From Trichoplax sp. H2 (taxonomy: Eukaryota; Placozoa; Uniplacotomia; Trichoplacea), in contig NOWV01000002.1 of NCBI GenBank assembly GCA_003344405.1, positions 1,240,001 to 1,304,000 on the forward strand: DNA of 64,000 bases, in the 5' to 3' direction. A program made the translations under genes and the position numbers. Shown piece by piece: positions 30,014 to 43,200 of this stretch. Position 1 is the stretch's first letter, and the number at the start of each line of letters is the position of its first letter. The notes under the pieces are model-generated. The model was not told the origin of the DNA. It searched no databases and worked only from the letters and a program-made list of their open reading frames with translations.

Positions 30014-30716
30014 TGGATGAACTTGCAATATAAATGAAAGATGACAGATGAGTCATCTCATGTGATTGATCAGGCCTGGAAAGTGTAACAAAACCTGTTC
30101 TACTAACTGTAATCAGAGTATAGATCATTCAGATCAAGAATCTGAGATTTTGAGCTTTCCTTTGCTTTAGTCTACTTTATTTGGAAGGCCAAGCCAAACG
30201 CGATATCATACTGTACACATGTTATCGAGACATAAGAACTGTGACAACAAATCAGCTCTAGTACGAACATAACTTTAATACCATATCCTAATGCACGTGA
30301 ACATTTGTAGCATGCGATCTTAATCTACAGTGGTACAGTAGATAAGGTTTAGATAAGCCGTAAATAGTATTGTGCGATATCTAGGATTCCTCACGTTCTA
30401 TGGCGAGCATACTACAAGGTAACAAGCAGTAGTTTACAGGACAGGCAATGTTGCGACACAAGTAATTTTTTAATAGCAGATTTCATTACAGATTCTCTAC
30501 CGATTGAGATACTGCGTAATAGTACAACAAGCTCTTGACAGACAAGGAAAACTTCTTACAACAGCAGATCTTAGAAAAAGAAGGAGTAAGAATAACAATA
30601 ACAGAAAAGCAATAGCTGCTTCAAAACGTTATCTAACTTGTTGACAACAACAGTTTATCTAATAGCTTGACTACATATGGCAACGAAAAATAATTAAAAT
30701 TGATTTCAAGTTAAAG

Positions 30717-30836
30717 ATGACTGAGTTCAAAGAAGGAGAGATGGAATTATCGATGCAGGATGATAGTGAAGAGGATTCAAATGAAACAAGACAAGGACTC
30801 CTACGCAGAGAATTTCAGCTTGCTCAGAATAAATAA
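30717..30836 (+). CDS. Small acidic ORF, copy A (39 aa), hypothetical
   Basis: An ATG frame of 39 codons, beginning MTEFKEGEMELSMQDDSEED and ending LLRREFQLAQNK, then TAA. It is acidic in the middle and basic/helical at the end, unlike random translations of this AT-rich DNA, which give Ile, Tyr and Leu. The neighbouring copy keeps the frame open with one amino-acid change. It could be a micropeptide, a terminal exon, or a piece of a mobile element. No family recognised. Confidence 0.3.
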   Translation: MTEFKEGEMELSMQDDSEEDSNETRQGLLRREFQLAQNK

Positions 30837-31110
30837 AGAGCTGATACGTAATCATAAAATGACTCATTCGTCTTGATTGGATTGATGACAGGGAATCGCT
30901 ACAGTATAATTATGGGATGCAAGGGTAGCTGACATGGGGCCATAAAATGATTCTTTCCCAAGAATGATGAGCTAAGTGCCGTCAATAGGAAAGAGTCACT
31001 TTGCATGGTGATTTACTTAGCTACTTATTCATCGTCTGTCCACACTAAATTGGCTACTAATAGCTTGACTACACATGGCAACGAAAAATAAACTAGCTTT
31101 CAAATTAAAT

Positions 31111-31230
31111 ATGCCTGAGTTCAAAGAAGGAGAGATGGAATTATCCATGCAGGATGATAGTGAAGAGGATTCAAATGAAACAAGACAAGGACTCCTACGC
31201 AGAGAATTTCAGCTTGCTCAGAATAAATAA
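31111..31230 (+). CDS. Small acidic ORF, copy B (39 aa), hypothetical
   Basis: The counterpart of 30717-30836 in the second tandem copy, with the same length and stop. It begins MPEFKEGEMELS: one replacement (Thr to Pro at position 2) and one silent change (TCG to TCC). With so little divergence, selection on the frame cannot be judged. Confidence 0.3.
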   Translation: MPEFKEGEMELSMQDDSEEDSNETRQGLLRREFQLAQNK

Positions 31231-31825
31231 AGAACTGATATGTAATCATAAAATGACTCATTCGTCTTGATTGGATTGATGACAGGGAATCGCTACAGTA
31301 TAATTATGGGATGCAAGGGTAGCTGACATGGGGCCATAAAATGATTCATTCCCAAGAATGATGAGCTAAGTGCCGTCAATAGGAAAGATTCACTTTGGAT
31401 GGTGATTTACTTAGCTACTTATTCATCCTCTATCCACACTAAATTGGCTCCTCTGTCATCATGGATGAATACAGTGCGTTTTGTCGACAGTAAGTCACTG
31501 ACATATCACTGGAAAATGATTCGTTCTCAATAGGCTCTACCTCCTTCATTGAAAATGAACGACTTCAGAAAGACAGGTTAACTATTCTAGCATCTCCTAT
31601 CTAACCTTGACCCTCATGTTATCCTTGATCAATAGTATGCATTTCGTCTAGTATCTGCCTAGTTCAAACTGGGCGCAACTGTACTACTGTACGTACGTAT
31701 GCGTCAATGAGGTCAAGAATCATTTCAACGGTAACATGTCCACTCTTCATTCGTCCCAAATCGATTGTCATTGGACTCTTCTGTCATCATGAATCATCTC
31801 AACATAGATAGGGTGGGCATGCAAA

Positions 31826-32411
31826 ATGATTTATTCTTAATGAACGATATGCCATTGTATTATAAAAATGAGGGAAAATGAAAGATATGCCACTATATTA
31901 TAAAAATGAGGGAAAATGAACGATGTGCCACTATATTTAAAAATGATTTATTCTTAATGAACGATATGCCACTATATTATAAAAAAGATTTATTCTTAAT
32001 GAACGATATGCCTCTATATTATAAAAATGATTTATTCTTAATGAACGATATGCTACTATATTATAAAAATGAGGGAAAATGAATGATATGCCACTATATT
32101 TAAAAATGATTTATTCATAAGGAACGATATGCCACTATATTATAAAAATGATTTATTCTTAATGAACGATATGCTACTATATTATAAAAATGAGGGAAAA
32201 TGAACGATATGCCACTATATTTAAAAATGATTTATTCTTAATGAACGATATGCTACTATATTATAAAAATGAATGATTTATTCTTAATGAACGATATGCT
32301 ACTATATTATAAAAATAAGGGAAAATGAACGATATGCCACTATATTTAAAAATGATTTATTCTTAATGAACGATATGCTACTATATTATAAAAATGATTT
32401 ATTCTTAATGG
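31826..32411. repeat. Minisatellite, about 14 units of roughly 37-42 bp
   Basis: A unit with core ATGAACGATATGC(C/T)ACTATAT recurs about 14 times. Two alternating forms exist: one of 42 bases containing TGATTTATTCTTA, and one of about 38 bases containing TGAGGGAAAA. The alternation indicates a higher-order repeat built from two subunits. Related words (AAAATGATTCATTC) appear in the flanking 1 kb to the left, so the array probably grew from local sequence. Confidence 0.9.
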
Positions 32412-35400
32412 ATTGTCAGCTACTTAGAGGCAAAATCGATTGAACTCATAAGGGCTGACAGGCGTCAATCCAATATACGAGTTGTAGAAATAGGATGAGT
32501 AGTTGACATGCCACTATTGAAAATGAATTGATCCACTTATTGTACTGAGTAGGCAATGGACAGAATGGTGACAGATTATGGTAGACAGGGAGTCCAATGA
32601 TTATTGATGTTTGTTGGATAGGAGTTCTATGGTATTGTTTATCCTTTGATAAAGTCGGACTACCCCACAGTAAAAAAGTGCTATTTATAATCGTCTATAG
32701 CTAGAAATGCTTAAGAATCTAGTAACACAATTATAACTTGGACAAAGGATGCCAAAGAGTTTATACTATGATACAAGATAGTCATCATTTTCATATTTTG
32801 GCGTAATATTCAGAAATATTCTCATTTTTTAGAACGTACCAACCTAAAAATATAAATTACAAAATCATAATAGTTTATATTTATCTTAACCACACCTTGC
32901 CACATGTATGTACTGATAATGTACATGAATTAATAATGAACAACTATCAAGCCATCTGGATTGATTTCTGCAATCTGGCAACGGTTTAATTCATTCCTCA
33001 CTCTCTATTCTATCGTTTGCAGATAAATTCATTGGTCGTCGACATCATTCATTTATACAGGATGCGCCATGCTAACATCAACATCACTAATATTGCTTAT
33101 AAAATTAATTAATTATAGATAAATAATCAGTTATCATTTTACTCTGTTAAAATTAGACGAAGCTGATTAAATTGTGATAGTTAGTAAAAGGAAATGGATG
33201 ATGTACTGTAAATCTTAAGTGTTCATATTAAATTATACAGAATTTACAAATACTCGTACTGCAAATTGTCGTTGTTGTATGTCTTACCGAAGCTTTACGT
33301 TAACACTGGAAACATACACTAAAACTAACTTATAGTAAGGTAGCAATTTGTTATACAGTAAAGGTAAATTTGCAAAGATCTACTATAAGTAGCTGTAATG
33401 AAAACTATTTATTTATCAATAGAAGGTTAATTTATAATTATTAACAATTTATTTGCAAAGTTACTTTGAAAATTTCTTTAGCAATACCTTGATTTCGATA
33501 AGTGAACTTATTGAATTTAGCAATTGCTATTGAGTAGTAGGTTAATCGTACATTTATTGATTTTACTCACCTGAGATACGTATAATATAATTTTATTCCA
33601 AATACTTGATGATAATACTCTGATATATGAAGGGATCAACGTATTAATAATTATTCAAGTGCAGTATAAAATCTGAATAATATTTGCTATAAAGTAAATT
33701 ATATATACTTCTTGCTCACTCTAATTTATTTACCATTAACCTATTAACCTCAATGTTATAGTAACAGTCCCCATTTGAAATCAGTTTAAGATTACTTCAG
33801 TTGTCATGCGCTATATTTTATAATTTAATTCATTTTGATATGTGCACTTAAATAATTCTACGAAATTCGGTAATCTTGTTGATATTGGCATGTATTACTG
33901 ATATATCCGACTGAATATTCGACTATTTAAATAATATACCAGCAAGCAATACTTTATTAGCATTTACAAATATGCGGTAGCACGAAGCCACTATATGAAA
34001 TAAAATTTAAGACAGTTTGAGTAAATCAGTTCTTTTGGGTTTACTAATGGATTTACGAAATCTAAAGGTCAAACTGTCCTAGGTAGTCATATTACATTTG
34101 AAATTGCTTTGAATTATAAAGTTCTTAATAATTCGCTGTTTTAAATTGACTAAAATTTATATGACGATCCAGATTACTAAATACTTCTGGAGTATTCCTA
34201 TTATTGTTTGACGTAACTAATTGAATCAAAGCACAGCAATGTAAATTATATGAATATTACGTAGTCTTAATTAAGGGCTGACTGAGCTTGTAGTTGTACT
34301 TGGCTTCTTTATAATTCTTAATACAGTAATGAGAGAATCATTGCTTTGGTTCTGAAGTCATATTCAATAGCGGCAATACTGTCTACAACTAAACTTTCGC
34401 TTATTACAGTACTCAAATTAGCTCATTTATGCAATGGTAACCGATATCTTGCATGAAACCTTTCAATACTACTGAATTTAAAGAAAATATCTAAACTACA
34501 TAAATTTAAATTAGATTGCTATCGACGCCTGAATTCAAGAAAAATATAACTCAAGACGTCGATGATTGTAATTTTATTCCGCTTTTGTAATGGAAGAGTA
34601 ATCATAAAGAACTTAAAACTAAGACATAAAACAAAAATAGTATTAGTGTCAGGAAAGAATTGATCTACTCAAGTGATGATAAAAACAGGAGACAAAAAGG
34701 AATGATTGTGCCTTATTATTATAATTCAACATTTTTAATCTATTACTACAAACGAATAGCCATGACCAAAGTAATAAATACATCGGATAGATATTCTCTA
34801 TCTTCGGATCCAGCATCAATTTCACTTAAGATGCTGTTATTATCTAAGGGATCATGGCGGTCACATAAACATGATTATTCAATTGCGAATAGCTCAGCCT
34901 GTCTAGCGTATATATTTTCTTGACAGAAATAGTATAAACAACAAGAGTATCTTTAGTTTAAATAAATCCATTATAAATTTAACATGGCCAGTATGCACAC
35001 ATCATCTATGTTCTATCACGCCCGCACTATTAAATCATCACGATATTCTCAAATGAGCATAATATAATATACAGTAACCTTCATTGTATGAAACTGCGAT
35101 ACTTCGTGCGCTAGTATACGGATAATATTAATATCTTGGTATGCTATTATTGCACGTGCCTTTTAAAATATAAGTTACTATTACTTGATATTCTATCATA
35201 GGTATCTATTGTGGTATCTCACCAGCAACATGTTATATCTTCATAGCACTTTTCAAAGCAAGATTCAATCTTATAACAGTTCTCTAACGTCTAACTTATT
35301 GAGTACGGTAATGAATTAGAAAGGTAATAGATGCCAATTTTACACGTATCTTTGCAACAAAAACCTTCTTTAACGTTTATAGATTGATATGAATAAATTG

Positions 35401-36177
35401 TAAAACTATTATACAATTTTATATCATCTGTTAGAATACGATACATTCATATCTATATACTGCAATGACCAACTACACAATATACTCGTATGTTGCCAAA
35501 TTTTGAAAGGATAGTCGGCAATAAGGTCTATATTATCTCCAATAAAATATTAGAGAAATCTTTCTTATCGATAAGGCTATAATTGCTTACATTTTAATGC
35601 ACTTATTAAACTCTGTAATTTTAGTTTTAGCCTACTAACATCGTAAATATTGTTACCGCAGAAAAATAAAAATGGCCATTTTCACTATATTCATGCACGC
35701 ATTCAGTCGGCAGCGCATATCGTGGTAACTAAAATTCTCTTACATGAAGATCTTTTAGTGTTTTTGTCATGGTACAGTACTAAATTTACTAGAATAAATT
35801 ATCTAAAGCCATTTATGGCTGCCAAATATAATGTTCGCGTTTACTTAGAATAGAAAAACTGTTAGCGATAAATAATATCAGTCGTATCGTATTCTTCGAT
35901 AGAATAAAAACGTTAATTTAATTTCCTGATGTAATTTAACGTGTGTAATATTCCAGAATAATATTACAATTCCAGTCTATCCTTGCGGTTAGGTTACATA
36001 AAATAGAAATATCTAGACCAATATCAGCCTTAAAATTCATTATTATCTTGGATGATAGCAGCTTAGGGATGAAACATAACAAGTCGGCTTTTATACCCAA
36101 GTAATACCTATTTTGAAACAAATGCAATGCAGACAGGTATTTTTTAGACTTGGCTGATATGGTCCTGGATCTAATAA
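32412..36177. other. 3.8-kb intergenic region, no gene seen
   Basis: AT-rich DNA. The frame at 34660-34923 (+) and an antisense frame of about 40 codons there have no recognisable motif or consistent splice signals. Confidence 0.5.
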
Positions 36178-37284
36178 TTACTTGACTGTATTTACCCATC
36201 GTTTGCACATTTTATTCGATAGTATAGAATAAATTAATGGATTAATAGCAGAATTGATCGCTAATAAAAAAATTCCAATGGGTACAATTTGCATAAATGA
36301 CCTACTTTCGACAATAGATAACTGCAACAGTTTGAACATTGCAATTAAGATAGCTGGTAACCAACAAGCTAAATTGGTAAAGGCGATCATCACAGCTATA
36401 ACTAATAAGTATCTTTCCGCTGTAATACGTCGTGTTTTAACTAACGTTACACGTCGGACATGATAAATAATTTTAGCATATAAAACTAGTACAAGTAGGT
36501 AACTCATAGACCATAAGCCAATAGATATAAATAGAAATATTTGCAGAGGAACATCGTTTAAGTTACCATACATGCATAAATTGCGAAAAGTACCACTCGA
36601 GGTATCATTGTCAGCAGTATTAATTGATCGAATGACGATATAGGTAGAACAAGCTATACCAACTAGCCAGCAAATTGCCATAATTATTATTGCACGCCGG
36701 CGAGTAATACGATAGAGGCTTCGATGATGAATAATGGTAATATAACGATCGATAGCAATAAAGAATGTTATTAACACCGACATAAATGAATCGATAGTAA
36801 TTAGTAGTCTTGCAATGGAACAAACTGGATCCTGTAACCACATAGCACCGATGGTTAGATTGCCGTTAACTGAGGGCGCTAAAGTGGTTGATAGGGTCGA
36901 TTTACATCTCCAGCTTTTAGTATTTATTGTCTGATTGCTATGATAATTGTACTTATTTTGATTTCCAGAATACTGTAAATGATAATGATAATCTGCTGAA
37001 GCAATAGTTAGCAAATAGAACGATCCAAGTAAATCCGCAACTGCTAAATTGTTGATAAAAAAAACCGAAACTCGTTTATTTTTACTATCGTTGGTACTAT
37101 CATTGACAGCATACTCTGGTGCAGTACGCTTGTGACGAGAAAAAATTCGACGGCAACGTCGAAATTTACCCATAAAAACATAAATGTTCGAAATTATACC
37201 TAATATGCCAAAAGACCAGGCTAACCCTCTTGCAACTTGGTTATCTTCTAATAAAAGCATTGCTAAGTTAGAACCATTAGCCAT
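36178..37284 (-). CDS. Class A (rhodopsin-like) GPCR, intronless, paralogue of 23537-24646
   Basis: A single-exon frame of 368 aa. TM2 has NLAVAD with D84 followed by SFYLLTIASAD, the same LGR-like signature as the first receptor. The TM3 Cys is C155 and the DRY motif is at 179-181. TM6 has a classical CWLP (297-300), and TM7 has NPLIY at 338-342. The stretch between TM2 and the TM3 Cys is unusually long (about 55 residues) and carries N-glycosylation sites (NQT, NLT). The first intracellular loop is long and basic. The tail after TM7 is very short and ends WVNTVK. Shared size, orientation, intronless structure and motifs point to a local gene duplication. Ligand unknown. Confidence 0.93.
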   Translation of the reverse strand: MANGSNLAMLLLEDNQVARGLAWSFGILGIISNIYVFMGKFRRCRRIFSRHKRTAPEYAVNDSTNDSKNKRVSVFFINNLAVADLLGSFYLLTIASADYHYHLQYSGNQNKYNYHSNQTINTKSWRCKSTLSTTLAPSVNGNLTIGAMWLQDPVCSIARLLITIDSFMSVLITFFIAIDRYITIIHHRSLYRITRRRAIIIMAICWLVGIACSTYIVIRSINTADNDTSSGTFRNLCMYGNLNDVPLQIFLFISIGLWSMSYLLVLVLYAKIIYHVRRVTLVKTRRITAERYLLVIAVMIAFTNLACWLPAILIAMFKLLQLSIVESRSFMQIVPIGIFLLAINSAINPLIYSILSNKMCKRWVNTVK

Positions 37285-40200
37285 CTTTATATCAATCCTT
37301 GTGATAGAGAAAATGCCGTTAGGATCAAAGTAGCTGTCCTTTAATCAAGGTAGAGTCCAATATTTGCGGCAATACAAGAATAAAGCTGAACCTAAAGTGA
37401 AAAATGAGTTATTACGATTAAGTATGGAAAAAGAAGAAAAAAATAACATTAAAAGTGGCTGTATATGAAACCTCTTCGAATATTAATATTAGAAATAAAG
37501 TTTGTAAATAGTAAAGCATCGTCGTACACTATTTCCTTGAAATTAAAATCGATATTTAGTTCTAATCCGTACCAGTTTAAGATAACGCTCAGAATTCATC
37601 CAAAAACGCAGCCATGCAATATTTATTACTTATCTTGGACTTTTGAATATGACATTGGTGTTTTTGATCAAGTAGACTTGCAATTATGCAATCTAAGATC
37701 AAGACGTTATTATGGAAAGGATTTTAAATTTGGTTAGGAATAGCTAGCAAATAGTAAAATATGTCTGATAGACGGAAATTAAGAAATAATATGATGGAAT
37801 AAGAGATTGAGTGGTGAGCACTCTAAAAGCGTAGAACAAAAATTATAATGTAAAGGACACGGAGAAAAAACATCAATTCGGATGTATAATTATCGATGAT
37901 AGCTAAGGTCGCAATGATTAAGAGAGTTATTTTCTTCCTTTAGTGTGTCAATTAATTTATAATTAATTATATTTGCATGGCTGTGTTGATTATATCATCA
38001 AGGTGAAATTGACTTTATTAATGGGTGGTACAAAATTCGACAATATCATTAAGTGCCATTAAAATGAACTAAATGCTTCCTCTTGTTGATAAATTTTGGC
38101 CAATTGATCTTTTCATAGTTATGTTTATTGACTAAGTTATGCTATCACCAACTTAATGATCGCTTCGGCAGGAAAGATAATGTATTGCATTCAATTTCTG
38201 TTTTATGACGTCAAAATTAGTTAACATAGAAGAGAAGAGAATGACTAAATAATATACAATGATATGCTTCATCATAATACCATTTATGAGTTATACATGT
38301 GCTATATGTAAATGTATTAGTATTTTTGCTATTCCTTCCTGCTCGCTATCATTTAAAAATAAGATGTTTTTATAAAACAGCAATTTTATGTCGTTAGTAT
38401 ACTTAGGATTTATGTTGTGAATATAATGTTATACTCTACAATAGTGCTAACAGGAAAATCAATCAAGCTAGAAGTACAAAAAACTAAATATAAAATTAGA
38501 CGATACCGTATCATCCAGCTTACTGTTGAGAACTTATTACAATATTTGTCCTAAAATACAATAAGAATAAAATATTTTAATTACACTATTTAAAAATAAA
38601 TTCGTGAGGGTATTATATTATATAACAATTTATTATTACTAACATAATTAATATTTAATTTGAGATATGTTAAAGTCTGATTACAGAGGTAAAATTGTAA
38701 TATCGTCAATAAGTCGTCTACAGTAGTCAGTGAAACCTCATTAAATTAACCTAACTGCTTAATATCGATTTGTACACTACCGCCCTTAATTCACTCAAAA
38801 ATGCTCATGATTGAAACCGGGCTATAGTACAGATGAACGATAGTTGACATTCAAAATCCTAAATTGAAAATAAGAAATACTAGTAATATGTTCTGCAGAT
38901 TCAATCAGAATCTAATAATAATATCTGTGGATATCATTACAATCAATTGTAAAGATATGTAATGTAAAGGCACAGACTTCTTTTCATAACAAAATATTGG
39001 CCAATATTACTGTAGAAATATGCTATGCACGATTATTTTAAAATTAGTTAATGAGATAGAATTGGGCAATCATTAATTGTAGCTTTTATTATTCATGTCA
39101 AAAGTAGATCAATACAAAATCGTTAATCCTATTTTAACAGTGAGCTAAACCTTTCTAACTAATATGAATCAGATTGAATTAATAAATTAATGAAATATCA
39201 AGGCAATCAATGGAAGAGTTATACAAACATCCCTGTCATCATCTGCTAAAGGTATTCCATTAAACAATAGGTATCGGACGTATGTATATTATACAGTACC
39301 GTTTATAGTAATTAAAAAGATAAAAATAATTTATTTACATTACTAAAATGACGTTTTAAAAAAATTAAATCTATCTAGTCGACCAATGTTTCAGATGCTT
39401 TTTGATGATATAATAAAAATGCACTCACGAAATGTTTAACATCTTATAAATAAATCTTGTCTATACAGTAATATAGCAACAGAAAGAGAGCATATTACTA
39501 GAATAACTTCGTGGATTGTGTATTAAAGAAAAGAGTGTAAAAACCAAAGTTATCGAAAAATAATGGAATTTTTAACAATACTGAGATCGGAAGCTAGAGC
39601 ATAGTGCCTAGCGATCTATTTTTTATGTTCTAAAGTAAATCTACATAAATGGTAAGTATATGAATAACCTAATAAAGTAAGTAGTTCATTACGGTGTTGG
39701 ACAGATCGATCACTGATAGGTGTTAAAAGTATACAAAATATATTTATGCCGTCTGATCGAGGATCCTTAACATTCTTGTCAAAGTACAAATTAAATTTTA
39801 ACATCATAACCAAAATCATAAAGTTCCGACTGTAAGTAAGCAATTGGAGGATCGTAATTAATCTCCATATGGCTAAAATTTAAAATATAAATACGATGGG
39901 ATTGACCCAAATATGTAAATTATTTGTAGAGTTCGAATAGATTGGATTTAGTTGCCATTTTTATTTAAAAATAAATTCAAACGTTCTACGGTACCAGGAT
40001 GATTCAATCTCTTATCAGTTCTAGCCAATAATTCACTGGTCTAAGATAGATATTGAAATTGTTTTGTATCAATAGCGTACTGTCACTACGATACTTTAAT
40101 TTGAAACTATATAAAACCTTGCTTTAGTATTTTAAAAGAGTAAATATCAATTATAGGTATGTATTACATATTGCCTGATAAATAGAGTTTAAGTGGCCTT

Positions 40201-43200
40201 CATTAATCGAAATTCTCGTATATATTGAATTAACCTGCTTTATCAATATTATATTGTAGTTTTCTAGGTAGCGATAGTTAATGGAATTTTCTTAAGTCGT
40301 AGCTGAGAATAAATAACTTAAATAAGGCTAAAATTATTAATAAGTGAAGATTAAGATTATCCGAGAGTTATGTGAGTAAACCTGACTCAAAGTATAGTAT
40401 ATTTACTAATCTGGAAACTGCCTATAGAGTTATATTATTGATGGTAGTATTTTTGTTTGTTTGTAAGGCACATCAGAGAATTTAGATCTATTTGAAATTT
40501 TAACCATTCTGCATATAATCTGAGAAAATTGAGCAATAAAGTAGTTTAGTACGATAGACTACCGATAAAATGAAATTTAATGCTTATATATATATTTAAC
40601 TGCGATGTACCATAACCGGTTGGAAACCAATATTGGAAAGCAAAGTTTTATATCTGGAACGTTAAGTAGGTTGATTACTCTGAAGGTACTGTTCTAGATT
40701 ACTTCTTTTCAGGATAGCATCTAGATAACATCTGATGCCATCCTGTATTATACAGAACTTAAGTTTTAGCAATAAACTTTTGATACAACAGTATTAATGG
40801 CTTAATTGCAGCCACACAGTTGCGTAATCGATGGTTGTATCATATAACAATAAAGATTATTAACTGTACTTTTTGCGAATATGATGGATATTGGCAAAGT
40901 CTTCATTAGAAGTAATTTTAAAACGTAATACTCATGTACTTATAGAGAGTATTAATCGTCGCTTTCTATTTAAATGGCATCGTTTCGAAAAATAGTAATT
41001 ATATGTAGAAGCTGACTTGTATAGCAAAACTAAAGACATTAATGATTGTTATGCAATAAGGGGTATTATTATCTTTAATTTATAGAATTACTATATAAAT
41101 TATGTTATCCTACATTAGCAGTCTTATAATAAATGAAAGGAAAATGTTACTTGCGTTAAAATTTAAATTATAACAATTTTAAAAATTATAACAAGGGTAT
41201 TTTGCGTTATTGCTATATCCTGAAATCGTTTTATTCTAAAAAATTTGGTATCGAGTCACGGCTACTGAATTAAAGTTTAGCGGCTAATGTTTGAATTACT
41301 GGTAGTATTTTTAATGTTTGGATATCATTAAGGTCGTATTATACTTTACATTGCTATACTACCGGTGATTATAAGGCTAAATCCACTAAATTCCCAGATA
41401 GATTTAAAAAGTGAAAAGGTATTAAATCAATGAAAATGATATTTGGAGTAACTCCTTTGCTGCACAATATTATAGGAGATATAATTGTGATTAATGTTGC
41501 GTAATATGCTAAATTAGTCAATTATAATTTTTAATTTAAGGTAATCGCCTATTTTGAAGTAATAAATATATTATTTAATACATCCATACTATCATGATTA
41601 ACAACCAAACAAGTATGCTAAATATACTACGTCAACGGAATCATCGACAATTTTTAACTACTACAATATTAAATCAACTAATTTAGATTTATTTTACTCT
41701 GAAAAAATTTAACATCACTAATACTGAGTTACATTTTAGGTACACGTAATCTACTTGGCATCGTAATATAAATTATTGACTTTCATTATCTGCCATCAAT
41801 ATTCTTAAGTTCATCAAAACAACGATGATGGCTTGTCATTTTACTGCATAGGGGTATACCTACAAATTTAACAGCAGTCCCAAAATAGATCTATCTAAAT
41901 TAGCTAGTCCTTGATCCGCGTTGAAGGACTGATGCACGTAATAAACTAAAGTTTCACAAGGACCCAAAGTTTTTTCTCATATAAGTGTTATTTTACTTAT
42001 TTCCAACTCTTCTTACATTCTTATAGTAATTTTAGTGCTTTTCATATAGAAATGATATTGTAAAGACACAGTTTCGCAGGCGCTAAATGGAATATGTGTG
42101 AAATATATGCATTACCTATTTGAGCGGCTATAAATTTTAAAATTCATTGCCAGATGAGTATATCTGCGATGATTATGTAAGATTTGCAATCGGTTATAGC
42201 AGATAAATAATATTGCAAATGAAGTAAACGTATAAAAGTGAAAACCATATTCAATTTACCCAGTGCTTATAAGCTTATTAGTTATTATTTGAGTTAATAG
42301 CAACTCCTTGTATATGTGTACAGTCGTGAAGATTTAAAGTTTTGCTTTTGAGTTAGTGACGCTGGAATCAGCTTCTTGTTAGTAGTAGACGCCTGCCGAA
42401 TAGGGAAAATATATTTTCATCAATGGGATTACTTCTGAAATGGGATATTAATGATTCTCAAAAATCTAAGTATTCAAACTTAATTGAATGATGGATTTGT
42501 CTCCTTCAAAAGCTTATCGAATGGCGTTGATATTCTCTATTTTAAATATGAATACGCTCTATACTACTTTTCTGTTCGTTATTCTCAGTACTAGAATTAT
42601 ACTCTATTAATAGCTGACATGGTAAACTACAGGATTATGCGCATCACTATTGCTAAATTTTTTTCATGACTACCAATCATGCATAATAGTTCTACCGTCA
42701 TAAATAATTGTTATTAATATACCAGCGTTATCTAAATAATTGGATTGAATTCATCTACTATTGGCTAGCCAATATTTGATATCGTTTTTGACATGGCATA
42801 GGATATGAAGCTTTTCTAAGGAAATTTGAGTCGGTAGCAGAATATTTAATTGGTATTTGCTGGTAGTATAATATTAAGAACTGGTTATTATTTCTAGAAT
42901 ATAGTACCAATAGAACTAGACTCACGTATTGATTCTACTATTTTGATTGTTGACTTGATAGTCTTTATAATAGTATAGCAAATCAGCCATCCCTTCGATT
43001 GGTATTAGTATAAGTCCATTGTACTGGGAATAGAATATAGAAAAAACAGGAAATAACTGTTTAATATTAATGGATAACAGTGAGATAAATAAACTGGATG
43101 AAAAGTTTAACCACAACGTCTGGCCTGCGCCCAAAAATGATTTTGTAACCCTCTTACAGTTTCATTAAACGCTTGTTTCAGATATTGCAGTTGATGAACC

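Larger units (their letters stand above)
28890..30307. repeat. Long duplicated segment meeting at a 20-N assembly gap
   Basis: The sequence from GTAACTATATCTGTAC (about 28890) to ACGTGAACATTTG (29535) is repeated from 29556 to 30307 with only a few substitutions. The two copies meet exactly at the N-run 29536-29555. Copy two carries 113 extra bases (29901-30013) that copy one lacks. Exact ends at the gap suggest two unmerged contig ends or haplotypes rather than a true tandem repeat. No gene was recognised in it. Confidence 0.85.
30661..31450. repeat. 408-bp tandem duplication, two copies
   Basis: Copy A starts AATAGCTTGACTACATATGG at 30661. Copy B starts with nearly the same words at 31069 and fades after CCACACTAAATTGGCT near 31450. 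The copies are almost identical, so the duplication is recent or kept similar. Each carries the same small ORF (separate entries) and AAAATGA(C/T)TCATTC words that also seed the minisatellite further right. Confidence 0.85.

Noticed and set aside
34660-34923. 87-codon + strand ORF and an antisense frame of about 40 codons
   Set aside because: No domain, signal peptide or consistent splice signals on either strand.
35936-36208. 90-codon minus-strand ORF overlapping the end of the second GPCR
   Set aside because: It is in another frame from the receptor and has no features; probably 3' flank.
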